A stretch of 64,000 nt of DNA from Girardinichthys multiradiatus (taxonomy: Eukaryota > Chordata > Actinopteri > Cyprinodontiformes > Goodeidae), in assembly GCF_021462225.1 (NCBI RefSeq), contig NC_061808.1:19629119-19693118 (forward strand), read 5' to 3'. A model generated the notes under the pieces. It saw only the letters and a list, made by a program, of their open reading frames with translations. It had not been told where the DNA came from and made no database searches. A program made the position numbers and the translations under genes. Positions 11,261 through 22,980 of the stretch are shown one piece after another. How positions within the stretch are numbered: the stretch's first letter is position 1; each line of letters starts with the position of its first letter.

Positions 11261-11509
11261 ATCCATTCACAGTCTATATGGGCTTATCCTTGTAGGGTCG
11301 AAGGTTGGCTGGTGCCTTTCTCCAGCGGTCACTGTGTAAAAGGTGGGATACACCCAAGACAGTTCTCTGAACCTAACATGCATATTTTTAAACTGTTGGA
11401 GGGGTATCTGGAGAAAACCCATGAATGCATGGGAACAGGCTGAAAGATCGTTGGCCAGGATTTGAACCCAGGACTTTTTTGCTGCTATCAACTTCACCAC
11501 CATACAGCC
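11261..11509 (-). repeat. SINE-like dispersed repeat, old copy (third copy in window)
   Basis: Read on the minus strand it resembles the better preserved copy at 21936-22290: a start like ggctgtatggtggtgaagtt, then gttcaaatcc, a degenerate middle, and an end with ccagc and a final atgga-type tail. Strongly diverged. Confidence 0.55.
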
Positions 11510-11984
11510 TTTAATGTTATGTGATAATATGTCAGGTTATGTTGTGCATTTAACTGATCTGAATTCATTGGAGAGGTTACCCTTTCTGCTTAGATACTGA
11601 GATACATTAACTGCGTTTTAAATTATAAAAAACTATATAGGACATTTTTACATTGTTCATGTTTAAATCTGTGGATTTGATTTGCATTCAGTTTGGATTT
11701 TGAGCGTTTGTTTAGTCACTACAGTCCTCACCTTCACTCTTTTTTGCAGTCTTCTGTGTGCATTAGGGATAGGGGTTAACATGCTCTATCATACTTTGTT
11801 TTTGTATTTTTATTATGTCAAACCAATGCAAGCAAAAGGTATTCCTAGCATGACTGTAATTATTGGATTAGGTCATTTAACTAAATAAAAAAACAAATAA
11901 TCTTTCTACAACTAATTAAAGAAAAATAAAACTACAACAACAGGGTGAAATATACTTGCTGTGGCTAAATCTTGTTCACCTCAC

Positions 11985-12506
11985 CTTATAGCCCTCCTGA
12001 GTGTACAGTTTCCTGATGTGGTACTGCATAAGCTCAGAGACCTCTTCCAAGAACAGACCAAAGCTGTGTAGACCCCTAAAGTGCAACATTATGGTCTTCT
12101 TAAATGAAGGGTCGCTGTTTTTCACCAGCACAATCTTTTTATTGTTTCTTCGGTCATGAAGGTGACATTCATTGGCTGAGTGTGTCTCTTCATGTCCACT
12201 TGGCCCCCTGAGAACATACTGGTGCGGCTGATGATGATATGGTGGGTGGGTGTGATAGAAAGGCAACAGTTGGTTTTCTGCATCTTCTAGAGTTTGTACA
12301 TGTCTGTACGTGGAGCAAAGACGACATTCCTGTTCTAATTCATGATAGGCTGCCATGCCATGTTGGGGGATCCTGGGTAGCCAGGTGGTGTGATGCTCAA
12401 AGGGGAGAGAGGATTTGTGATAGCCTTCTCTTCCAACAGCACTGAAGCAATGGAAGTTGTGCTTGTGACAGGACATCTTGGCGTTTTGTGATGTTGATGA
12501 TTGGGT
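11985..12506 (-). CDS. rp1l1: RP1L1 exon 2: doublecortin region (5' limit uncertain)
   Basis: Seen: an open frame ends at donor TATAAG|gtgagg (11984). Its last ~50 residues, KKIVLVKNSDPSFKKTIM through SELMQYHIRKLYTQEGYK, match the start of the second doublecortin domain of RP1L1 (human RRILLIKNMDP). The first ATG in this frame is at 12476, giving 164 codons. A good acceptor (pyrimidine-rich, cttttgacatctcag|) lies at 12507, just below an upstream stop. In RP1 and RP1L1 the same exon normally also encodes the first doublecortin domain. Here that part is not recognisable in standard form; only spaced LPF, LE and LCS residues fit it. A His/Pro-rich linker follows. Second-domain assignment is firm; start codon and first half are uncertain. 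Confidence 0.8.
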
Positions 12507-15500
12507 CTGAGATGTCAAAAGACCAGAAAAAAGTTCATCTCATCTCAAACCGATGTTTGAGATGAGTGGACTAGAGAAAGGTGGTCCAGAACTTTTCTTC
12601 ATAACTTCCACTTATCCAACGCTAAGAGAAAGATGAGAAAGTAGTGAACAACTGGAATTCATGTATTTTTTCTCTAATTAAAATCAAAACTGCAAGAACA
12701 TGCATTAAAAACTGCAATTTTATATCATGACCTTAATGACGGTCAACCCAGTTTTATACTTTTATTTATTTATCTATTTTAAGCTGTTACATGTAAGTCA
12801 CCATTATTGTTATTTTTCTGCTATAGCATGCAAACTTGTCTGTCCACAAATTTGCTTATAAGAAGATAATTTACAGACTGTTTGTAATCAGGACAATACA
12901 ATTGTAGATTTTAATAATTTACCTATAGAAAGTGAAACATTGCTGTGTTTTGGGTGCTCTTTTTACAAATCTTTGCCTGCTCTCCTAAGAATTTTCCTAA
13001 ATTTAAGATTTAAAAATCCTCTCACAATCCGATGACTAGAAATGTTAACAGGCATAAGCTATGACAATAGTGACCTCAAAGAGCTATGGCCACAGACTAT
13101 TTTGATTAAGTTTCATGCACAGCAAACTCCTTAATGCTTTGGCTTACAGTGCTGAATGACAAAAATAGATGTAATCTACAATTATCTTTGGCATTTTAAG
13201 CAGGACATGGTTGTTACACTAGGTTTGTACTGACTAGTGGGGCGATCAAACAGTAAATGAAGGCACAGATAATGGGTATACAGTCAGAAATAAATCCCCC
13301 AAGTGTCTTTAAATAACAAGCTTACGTCTGTACAAGCAGTGAAAGTGGACATTACCTCAGTGATTGTCCCTGTCTCTGACAAAAATATACTGTTTGCCAG
13401 TTTCTCCTGCAATAAAAATCCAAGGATTACTAACCATAGCCAAAATATCTCACATGAGCACAATGTATTCTTATTGTGACAATACTTAGGGGGTTGATGA
13501 CAATTCTTTCTTTTGGGAAGGGATGAAATGCCTTCCTGTCTACAATGAAATGCTAAGCAAGAAATTCTGCATGTAGTAAAATAGGCTAAGCTTGACTGAC
13601 ATTCATAAAGAACTGCTTTGTCTGTCAGCCGCTGTTTTGTATTAGCTATACTTTTTTATAGTGTTTTTTTTTCTCTGTTATAAAAACATGACAAGGAAAA
13701 GTCATTTACTGCTAAAAACGCATTTACAGATCATGCTGCCAACATAAGTTAGATCTTATTCCATTTATAGGCTACAAAAGTCTTTTATTGTGTCAAATAT
13801 ATCTTGAATAAAATGTTTTTTATCCTGTTAATTCAGGATTAGAGGTAAATTCTGTGTTTGCCCTGTGTGTGTCCTCAATATATTCTTTGTCATAGATGTT
13901 TCAATGCTCTTTCATTACCTACAGTGGTGACTAAATATTTCCACTGAAATAATATTAACACTCCATGTTTATATCATCCTGGTGGTCTATGACTTCAATG
14001 GGAGTCAAATCCTCAAATGTGAAAAAAATATTTCTGGTCATTAATAGAAACAAAACAAATACCTTTCAGTATAAATTTGGATTCCCTGTGCAAATAAAAA
14101 GGTTAATGGAAGGCGGAAATTATAGAATGCTACTCTAACTGTCTAATAAAGTTTATATATATTTTAGTGCATATATTCATTTAATTTTTTGAGAGTAGAG
14201 TCTATTTTACTGCAAATTAGCTATTGTTAACAAATAAAGTGTCTGTTTATACCTGCTGAATTAGTAATGCTATTTTTTTAAAATCTTTACTCAACATAAA
14301 AAATAATATACAAGGGCTTGGATCCTTTGATTAATGTGATATACCTTTTGGGTTGGTCAAAAGGTCTAGAAAAAGTTCTAACCAGCGAAAAAACTTCAAG
14401 AAATAGAGCAGTTCAGCTAAAATAAGGTGAATATAATCAGGTGCATATGCATAGATTAAGAAGAAGAATACTTACATTGCATACAGCCATACTCCAGATA
14501 ATTACATGAGAAAAAATGAAATACAGTTCCAAAGCTGTAGAAAGTCGGATGGAAGTTCCTGATGAGACACCGGGACTATGGCAAGTATTTGATCCGCAAA
14601 CCAGTTCAAAAGCTTCTTTGCAGAAGTTGGCCTGCCTGCTAATCAGATGCAAGGGACACTAAGGATAGACTGAAAAGCCTTGCTAATCACTCTGAGATTG
14701 AACTAAAATCAGCTGAGGCTTTGGACACATGACTTGGACTTTACCATTGCATAAAGCCAGTTAAACTTTCTTTAGGGATCAAGGTGAATGCTTACTAATA
14801 CATAATGACTGAGCAAATATCTGTCCTCCCTTTTATCACATTTGTCTTTTTGATCAGCAATGAATGTTTAATTTTTTTTACTGTGATGTGTATCTAAACT
14901 GCTTATTGGCATGCTGGTTGCATGCCTTTTTACCATACCTGCCCATGTAATTTCACCGTTTTTCTATATTTAAAAAATCCATAGCAGGCTTTTGTAACAT
15001 TCAGGATAATTAAGATATGCTTTTTATATTTTATCAATATATTCAAGTACCAGTTTCACACTTATTGACTACACTGTAAGTGCATTGCAAAAATGCAGAT
15101 ATCTTCGACGTCAGAAGGAACATTACAGTTATCCAGCAGGGTTTTCTTCTTACCAACAGTCAGTTTTTCCAATATCTCAAAGATTAGGAATTTACTTTCC
15201 TTCAGATATCCACGAGCACCTTCTTCCTATCTGGAATAAACACTATGAATAGATAAAGTTTGATCATGTTGTAATAGGGATTCATAAATGCACACTGATT
15301 AGATCATAGCACCTGACAATGTATATAAACACATCTATAAAAGCTATTTATGCATTAGGCTTAAAACACCAATAGTGAATGAGCTTAGTGTGACACCTCG
15401 GGGAGGTCCATATGGCTACGTAAAACATTAGGCCTACTTCACAGGAACATCAAAATGAAAATCAGAAATATAAACCACAATTCTTTGACTTCTTCTTTTA

Positions 15501-15769
15501 CTACACAGCTCAGTGTAGTTATTACCTATCTTGTTTGTATTAATCTGAGGTAGTGGGAGGATGTAGCTTTTAAATAGGAGGGACCCCAAGATGGAACTTT
15601 GGGGAACCCTGCATGTGATTTTTATCAGCTGATATGTAAAGTTATCTATTGAAACACTTATTGAAGTTACCCATGGTATGCAACATATTGACTAGGCAAT
15701 ATTTGTCCACTCTGCCTTGCAAAATGTCACCAAATCTACAACATTGTGAAGATTTCCTGCTCATAGGTC
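12507..15769. other. Non-coding stretch upstream of rp1l1 exon 2
   Basis: AT-rich. It may hold a non-coding first exon and the promoter of rp1l1, but I cannot place them. No protein-like frame longer than about 70 codons is convincing. Confidence 0.4.
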
Positions 15770-16300
15770 TCAGGGGACCTAACAAATATTTTGTCAGATT
15801 CATATCTAGGCTATTCCAAAATTTGTATCTGCAGAAGCCATTCTTTTGTTAGTTTGGGTGTATGTTTAAACTGACAGTGATGCTGAAACACAAAAACCCT
15901 CTTGATCTTTAGCTTTCCAACAGACACCTTTTCATGATTTTATTCACTTTGACAAAAAGTCTAGTGCCACCTGAAAAAAATAAGCCTACAGCAGAAGGCT
16001 CTTTATACCACCATATTTCACGGTGGGTATGGTGTTCTTCCAGTGATGCACTGTGCAGTTTTTGTGCCAAACTTACCTGTTTTGGCCTAAAATTAAACTT
16101 TGGGTTCATCAAACTATAATACATTTTTTCACAGAGTTTTGGGAAATTTTCGACAGGTTTGGATGTACTTCTTTGTCTAAAAACACATGGAGAATGCAGT
16201 GTATTGTCACGTTGGGAGCACTTTCAGACTGACAAAAATTTCCTGCACCCCCTTCATTGTTGTTGTTCCTCACATGGTTCTTCTCAGTAAAGGCGAAATG
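15770..16300 (-). mobile_element. Decayed Tc1/mariner-type transposon fragment
   Basis: On the plus strand, about 15990-16130 reads like the reverse complement of fish Tc1 transposase genes: ccaccatatttcacggtggg, tatggtgttctt, then a segment ending in catcaaactataatacattt, matching the familiar TVKHGG and SDET regions. The rest is heavily diverged and no termini are clear. Limits are approximate. Confidence 0.5.
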
Positions 16301-19013
16301 TACAGTTTCTCCAATGTTCCTGTTATTAAAAACGTTCTTCAGTTATAGACAACTGTCTTTACTGTGCTATGGTATAAATATATATTGGTGTATTTTTTTT
16401 TTTTTTTTTGGCATTCTGCGACTGACTGATACCTTAGTCCAACGAGACAATTTTAATCCTTTCAAATTTCACTGAAACATATAGCTTGATGAGATATAGG
16501 CAAATGAACAACAGTAAAGAAAATTCTTCACTCAACTCTGCACAGTTTGTTTTCAAAAAGCAAAAATAAAAGCAACTCATGTTGATTAAAGAACTACACA
16601 AAAGGCACAAAGATAGAAAGACAATACATTGGAAATAGATTACACGTGAACGAACAAAGCTGTTTCTAAGTACCATGTAAATACAACTAAGGACATTTAA
16701 GCCTTATTTGTGATAAATTGGATTATCTAAAATTGACAGCAATTGTGAACTCAAGAAGACTAAATTGTGGATCAGAAAAAAAACGCTTCAGTGAAGTATC
16801 AATTTTAGGGTGTGCACTCTTAGGCAACCATCTTATTTTAGATTTAATTAAAAAATTTTCTCCTGTAACAGATGTGCTTGTTTTCAGTTGAACAATAGGC
16901 GGAAAAAGTTCTGAAATTATGTGTCTTGGTCAGATTTTTCACATCACAAAACCCCAGTATTTTAACAGGGGTGTGAGGACTTTTTATATCCACAGCAGCT
17001 TTTCTTTTATTTATAAAGCTAAATATTCTAGTTAAACTATTGCTACTGCTTATAAAAGTAAATAAAAGTGTGTTGGGTTTGATTAGAGATTTTTATTTGA
17101 AGTGTAACAGAGAGTCTGGTCAGTCAATTCAAGGACAAAAAAAGTGCCACAGAGTACATTAGATATGTCTCTGATTAGAAGCTAATGATGTCAGTTGTTA
17201 CAAGGAATGATTCGTCTCACGAGCACCCATTCTCCACCCTGTGGACCATCTGTGTTCTTTCCTAAGGAGCTTCACGGGTCAAGGTGGGAGAGTTAACTCA
17301 AAGTGCACTGACTAAATTTATCCTGAATCATGTGAAAAAACAGACTGAAAGACCCTTCTGCTGAGTCATCAAATTTAGGTCAGTATGAGTCAGGAGGAAA
17401 TGCAGGATATGGTGTTTGCTGTGAACATTTGCGAAGGATAGTACTGTCACTCTCTGGAATAAGATAAGTGATGAGTTTCTGTCAACTGTAATAAATATTA
17501 TAACTCCCAGTTATGAAAAAAATTATTTGTTCATTTACTGAATGTCAAAAGAGGAGTATCTACTGTTCTATTCCACTAAGTTTGGACAAATGAAAGTGTG
17601 TGACAATCCATTAGAGGTTAAAAAAAGATTTATCTCAAACTATAAAACTAATTTTATTATGCTTTGCAATCTGTCGAGCTGACAGTTTTCTAGCCTCCAC
17701 CGTGTGAAGGCATTGCCGATCCCAGTCACAGCAGGACACTACAAAGCTTATCAGCCCTCAAGCTCACACGTGGCCAGTGATTCCCCAGCTTAGCACTCCC
17801 TCCTCCTGGTTTCGGTTTAAATATCAAGGCTAATTAAGGAGCAACCTGCTGTGCACCAGGACTCCTGCTATATTAAGTCACAGTCCCAGCAAAGAAGGTG
17901 GGATAATACAGCACTTTTGCATCATCAATCCAAAGTTGTCATATTATGTAGCTATATTAATTTTGATGTCATAACAGAGATGTCGGCTTAAAAAAAGTTA
18001 TTTGTACATAATGAGCTTTTAGTAAAGTGTTCATCAAGGTGATGAACTAAGGTGCCACATAGTGTCACTACATGTTTTAGCTTTAGAAATGTTGACGTGT
18101 CTAAGTGCGGATGTTTCTCAACTGATATAAACTGTTTTTTTACCAGATGATGGTTTAAAATGTTACTAAACAGTGTAAAGATTCCATATTGAAACATGCT
18201 GGTTGGTCAAATTAAAGCTGTAAATCCCTTCTAGACTTCCAACAATCCCTCCTATTCAAAAAAGTACTTAACAAAAGAAATCCAAGCATATTTTATAATC
18301 TGTCCACAAACTTTCCAATTTGTTTAAGTTTATTAAACATTATCAAATCTCACCTAGCTCATTTTTGTTTGAATTAGAAAGTTAAAATTTTTATGTTTTG
18401 AAGGTTTAAATTAATCATATTCAATTAGTATTTAAATCTCTCTTTCATAACTTAATATAGAATCAAACCTATATGAATATGCACAAACAGTGAAAATTAT
18501 ACTTAAGAATTTTCTTTTTCATGTTTTTATTTATTCAATTCTGAATCTGACCTAGAATGTTTAAATAAATGAAAGTGCACCCCAAGACAATTTCATTACT
18601 TTTGAAGGGATTCATCTTTACAGTGACAAAGCTACACCAATCCAATCTATGACAGTGTGGCCAGACAGGCTTTAGCTCAGCTCACTTTTTAACCTTTTCA
18701 GTCATGGTGAAGCCTCAGTCTATTTGTAGTGTTATAAATTCCCTTTCTTGTACACCATAAATATATTTCAGCATATTTAATGCATAATTTTGAATATTGC
18801 ATTTTCTTTTAAACTCAGTATGTCTAAATTTTGCAATATTCTAACTGAAAGATGCTTAAAATGTTTTTAATCCACACTTCAAATAATGTTTTTGGGAAAA
18901 ATTATAAATTGTTCAGGTGGTTGCACTAAAAACAGTTCACAAAAACAGCAACAGATAGCAAAGGCAGAAAATGCTCCTTGAGATACAGCTGGAGACAGTT
19001 CCCAAGTTATAGT
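16301..19013. other. Intergenic, with a possible conserved non-coding block
   Basis: Mostly AT-rich. Positions 17215-17320 and 17690-17880 are less AT-rich and look non-repetitive, so they could be conserved non-coding elements; comparison with other fish would be needed to tell. Confidence 0.35.
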
Positions 19014-19343
19014 TTAAAAGGACACTGCAGATGCAAGTCTGCAACTGCAGACCACAAACCCAAGAGTTTTAATAACCTGTTGCCCTTTGCCCAAGAAGAG
19101 TGGGCAATTATTCTTCAAGAACTCTACCAAATACTAAAAATGATTTTCATTAAGGGGGTTGAATCATTTTGAATTTTATTTAGCAATAGTAAGTAAACGT
19201 GTTTAATTTAAAGGACCCCTTTATATTAGTTGTATACAGCTAACAGAACAATGTTCATGTGTTATGAGGTGATGAAATTATATTTGAAGCACATAACTGA
19301 ACAGCCGGAGCAAAAGCAAGTTTTTTGTACCAAAATCATGTGC

Positions 19344-19402
19344 TGTCCGAAGTGGGATTCGAACCCACGCCTCCCGGGGAGACTTCGACCTGATAGCGAG
19401 CC
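19344..19402 (-). pseudogene. tRNA-Leu pseudogene (3' half only)
   Basis: On the minus strand the T arm and acceptor 3' strand are present (GTGGGTTCGAATCCCAC then TTCGGACA) together with a variable arm, but the anticodon stem and the whole 5' half do not match the intact copy 0.45 kb away. It is the decayed partner in the tandem duplication. Confidence 0.75.
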
Positions 19403-19789
19403 GCCGAAGAAGTCCGTGGAAAGGTTAAAAAATGTTGAACATTACAGCCAATAGCGTTTCAGCAATGTTGAGAGCTGTTGAAAATGTTGAAATGAATAGC
19501 CAATCGCGTTTGAGAAATGTTAAACGGCCAAAGAAACTTTGCTGAGCTTAAGTAAAAGAACAGTGCAGGTCTGCAGCTGCAGCAGCCTACTAAGATGATT
19601 TTCATTGAAAGGGTTGAATCATTTTGAATTTAATTTAGCATTAGTAAGTTAAAGTGTTTAATTTGAAGTACCACTGTATATTAGTTGTATACAGTCAACA
19701 GAACAATGGAACAAGGTTTTGAAATTATATTTCAAACACGCAAATGAACAGCCGGAGCAAAAGCAATTTTTTTACCAAAACTTATGTGC

Positions 19790-19872
19790 TGTCAGAAGTG
19801 GGATTCGAACCCACGCCTCCAGAGGAGACTGCGACCTGGACGCAGCGCCTTAGACCGCTCGGCCATCCTGAC
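19790..19872 (-). tRNA. tRNA-Leu, anticodon CAG
   Basis: An 83-nt cloverleaf on the minus strand: acceptor GTCAGGA pairs with TTCTGAC (one G-U), the D arm has the A box (TGGCCGAGCGGTC), anticodon stem CTGCG/CGCAG, loop TCCAGGT, a type II variable arm, and T arm GTGGGTTCGAATCCCAC as B box. No intron. It is near identical to vertebrate tRNA-Leu(CAG). One oddity: position 33, just before the anticodon, is C where elongator tRNAs have U, so the product may be poorly functional or this may be a young pseudogene. Confidence 0.88.
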
Positions 19873-20645
19873 TGGAGCCACTACGTCACAAACGTCCAAA
19901 AAATGCGTAACAGTGTTGCGTTATTGATCTACATCTGAATTTTGTACGAACACGGCTGTGTCTTCAGGATAAATACCTACAGTAATGATTGTTATAACTG
20001 CGAGTTACTGTCGCTAAAAATCAACGAGAAACAAATCGGGAATCTACGAGGTTTGAAAGCCGATAAGCCTGCCTCGGATAGAGTATAACTGGAGGAAATG
20101 TGTGTCTCGCAATAGAATGCACACATATCCCTCGAAAAGAAAAAAAACGGCTTAAAGCTGCAGCACAGTATTCGTAACATGTCCATATTCTAGCTGCTAT
20201 ACATTTAATGTCCTCCAAGGGCTGACTTCGGTAAAGTTAGAAAGATATTCACAGATTCGGCTTTTCAGGCTCAATAACTCATCAGCGGAACATTGCCTCT
20301 AGAAAACCCAACACCTGTCTGCAACCACAGCAAGGCAGACAGAGAGCTACAATCGTATTTTCCTCAAAACGAGCCTGGTAGACTTGCATTGTCCTCTATG
20401 CAGAGCTCGCTGATCCTCAAATGCGCAGGGACCGTCTGCAAATTGCAACACCAGAAAAATATGATGGAGAAATATTCCATAAAGTCGCCAAGGAGAGGTG
20501 TATTGTCATTAAAATAATTGTATGTGTATGTGATGTCACGTTTTTCATACTACATTTCTTGGATTGGAAATTAATACTTCAAAAAAAAAATTTGGAATTT
20601 CCCAAAGACTATAGCTTAAATAGCCAAATATTCAGTGAAATATGC
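19873..20645. other. No gene recognised
   Basis: The part at 19990-20480 is less AT-rich and has several CpGs, unlike the flanks. It could belong to an unrecognised mobile element or be a 5' region of a transcript; nothing decisive is seen. Confidence 0.3.
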
Positions 20646-20853
20646 ATAAAATGGTCAATAACTTCACTATAGCATGTTGTAGTGCCATCAAACTCATAGC
20701 ACACATAGATCACCTCGTCTTGATCATACTACAACTCTTACTTTAAGAAAATGTACTTAATAGATTTTTTATGATTTTACCATTAAAATAAGTATAAAAT
20801 GGTCAATAACTTCGCTATAGCATGTTGTAGTGCCATTAAACTCATAGCACACA
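20646..20853 (+). repeat. About 1.4 copies of a 148-bp tandem repeat, forward orientation
   Basis: The block ataaaatggtcaataacttc, followed by tatagcatgttgtagtgcc and ctcatagcacacata, occurs at 20646 and again at 20794 (period 148). The same unit occurs in reverse orientation at 22981-23175. Confidence 0.85.
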
Positions 20854-21935
20854 TACTTTTGAATAAACATAACATTGCCTTTATTGATGCAGACATGCTT
20901 ATACTGATAATAACTCTGTATTACAACCAAATAATATTTAACTTTTCCTTTACTGTTTGCAATGTGTCACAACCTGAGATCAGACACCATTACATGAGCA
21001 CACACAAGTCTTACAGCTTGTTCATGCAATATGACATAAAATAAAATCACAATGAATAATAAAAATCCCAATATTAAAGAAGCCCTTACAGCTGCACACA
21101 AAATCCTGTTCACCTGAATACCATTTTCTGTCTTGTTTCTTGCATTATAATGAGGGAGACTGCAGTGGGAATTGCCTGCAGGCTCCACATCACTCCAACT
21201 TGCTCACTGATAAAAGAAGAATTTAACTGGAATAACATATCTTAGTTCTAGTTAGTATTTTCAATTAAACTATGGTTTAATGTATAGTAGATTCATAATA
21301 CATTTGGAATATTGTAATCTTAAGTACACTCACAAGTAGACCCACTTTTTCTGTTACTGAATGCTTAAACAACTTGACTTTATATAACTTAAAATGTTCT
21401 GACTATTGTAAATTTAAGTTGACTATACCTAAACAAATTAAATGAATAACCAAAACCACTTGATGCAATCACTTGATGCAAATGGTTTATGTACTACCGA
21501 CTTTACCAAGGTTTACAGTAGTTCCATCTACAAAGAAAAAACCATAAAGTCCACACAATTTAGCATGCCCCAAACATGCAATATTCATATTCTCAAACTG
21601 TTAATCTTTGAGTTTTCACAAATTTTATTTCCCACACTCTCAAACATAAATAATTCAGTATTTGGTTACAGTCAGCAAACGTTACCTAGAGACTCTCTAG
21701 TTATTGGACAACACACAGTACCAAGGGTGTCTTTGGCGTCTGTGCTGGTGTCATCTCAATGCATTCAGTGTGGAACCATCGCTCACAGGTTTCACACTGT
21801 ATCTACAGCATGGGGATAAACATGTTTATCTTTGTAAAACTTTTGATATGAAGAAATTCATAAAGAATAAAATATTGTTAGGCACTGGAGTTAACGTATT
21901 ATTGTTTATTAAGTTAAAATTGATTATATTAATCT
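20854..21935. other. No gene recognised
   Basis: AT-rich sequence between the repeat block and the SINE. Reading frames here look random. Confidence 0.35.
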
Positions 21936-22290
21936 TGGGCTGCACGGTGGCACAGTTGGTAGCATTGTTGCCTTGCAGCAAGAAGGTCCTGGCCGGTGGT
22001 CTTTCTGCATGGAGTTTGCATGTTCTCCCCGTGCATGCGTGGGTTCTCTCTGGGTACTCCGGCTTCCTCCCACAGTCCAAATACATGCCTGTTAGGTTAA
22101 TTGGTCACTCTAAATTGCCCTTAGGTGTATGAATGAGTGTGTGTGTGGTTGTTTGTGTGTTGCTCTGCGATGGACTTCCGACCTGTCCAGGGTGTACCCC
22201 GCCTCTCGCCCATAGACTGCTGGAGATAGGCACCAGCTCCCCCATGACCCTCTATGGAATAAGCGGTAGAAACTGACTGACTGACTGACT
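21936..22290 (+). mobile_element. SINE-like element with 10-bp target duplication
   Basis: It starts gggctgcacggtggcacagt and continues with ggtagcattgttgcc (A-box-like), a conserved middle containing catgttctcccc and cttcctcccacagtccaaa, a ggtgtaccccgcctctcgcc block, and a (gact)n tail. The flanking ATATTAATCT occurs at 21926-21935 and 22291-22300 as a perfect target site duplication. This family is abundant in percomorph fishes; the tRNA-like head suggests a SINE. Two older copies lie at 11261-11509 and 49256-49530, both reversed. Confidence 0.8.
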
Positions 22291-22320
22291 ATATTAATCT
22301 ATTAAACCTTTTTGTCTCAC

Positions 22321-22820
22321 CCAAAGGGCAGCAATGACAGGATGGAGCAGGTCCCCATTTCCACAGAAGGAGCAGAACATATACCTTGAATCTTAAAATA
22401 AACAAAGAGTATAAAATAACCTATGATTATTATTAGTTACAAAATAAATGAATGTTTACAAAAACTAATCTTTTATTACCTGATCCTTTGAGAATTTCTT
22501 CTGCCATGTCTTGTCTGAGTGTTTTAATACACCTTTTAGATTCAACATGGAAGTTCTTTGGTATGTTGGGAAATTCCATCACCGTCATCTTGGTCATCTG
22601 TATGAAAGGAAAACAAGCACATGCATTATGTTTGATCCCACACTGTAAAATATTTATTTATCAACAATATCAAAAATGTTGTGTATATTTACCTCCATGA
22701 CAAAAACCCCACAGCTGGTCCTATCTTTCTGGAAGGTGTGGGTTATCGTCCCAGGCTTGTCACCTGATGTTAACCCTGTCTGCTTTGCCAAGTCTATTCC
22801 GACGCATCTTGAAGTACTGT
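22321..22820 (-). CDS. Three exons of a Ulp1-like cysteine protease fragment
   Basis: Seen on the minus strand: exon A 22693-22820, exon B 22480-22597 and exon C 22321-22391, each with AG acceptor and GT donor (cgtag|, GAG|gtaaat; cctttcatacag|, TCAG|gtaata; attttaag|, TTTGG|gtgaga), and all junction phases agree. Exon A ends THTFQKDRTSCGVFVME; the D-x-x-S-C-G-V-F-V pattern is the catalytic-cysteine box of the Ulp1/SENP family. Exon B continues MTKMTVMEFPNIPKNFHVES through KTLRQDMAEEILKGS. Exon C has a possible zinc-binding FCSFCGNGD. The His and Asp boxes should lie in upstream exons that I could not find. Similar proteases are carried by some large eukaryotic DNA transposons, so this may be transposon-derived. 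Whether it is expressed or a relic is unknown. Confidence 0.55.
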
Positions 22821-22980
22821 CTACGGGAATCAAGTGTCATTTATTTTGACTTATCAAGGTTTGTATTGTTCTGCTGTAAAAAACGCTGGTGTAAAATGTC
22901 AGTTTTTAAAAATACTGAAAAACAATACTGAAATCTTTAGCCAGCCTTCATGGAGTCCACAGCCTCATTCGACCACAAAA

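Larger units (their letters stand above)
19014..19872 (+). repeat. Tandem duplication containing a tRNA-Leu in each unit
   Basis: Unit A (about 19014-19402) and unit B (about 19553-19872) share gttgaatcattttgaattt, gttgtatacag, gaacagccggagcaaaagca and then a tRNA-Leu sequence on the minus strand. Unit A has roughly 80 extra bases after its first block. Between them (19440-19530) is a small direct repeat around agccaat(a/c)gcgttt. The units have diverged but align clearly by eye. Confidence 0.75.

Noticed and set aside
14437..14652. Possible missing rp1l1 exon or C8orf74-like fragment
   Set aside because: Neither strand gives a doublecortin or C8orf74-like sequence that I could support.
15380..15430. 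Plus-strand VTPRGGPYGY resembling the TPRG motif of a first doublecortin domain
   Set aside because: It is on the opposite strand to rp1l1, is only about ten residues long, and has no neighbouring doublecortin sequence.
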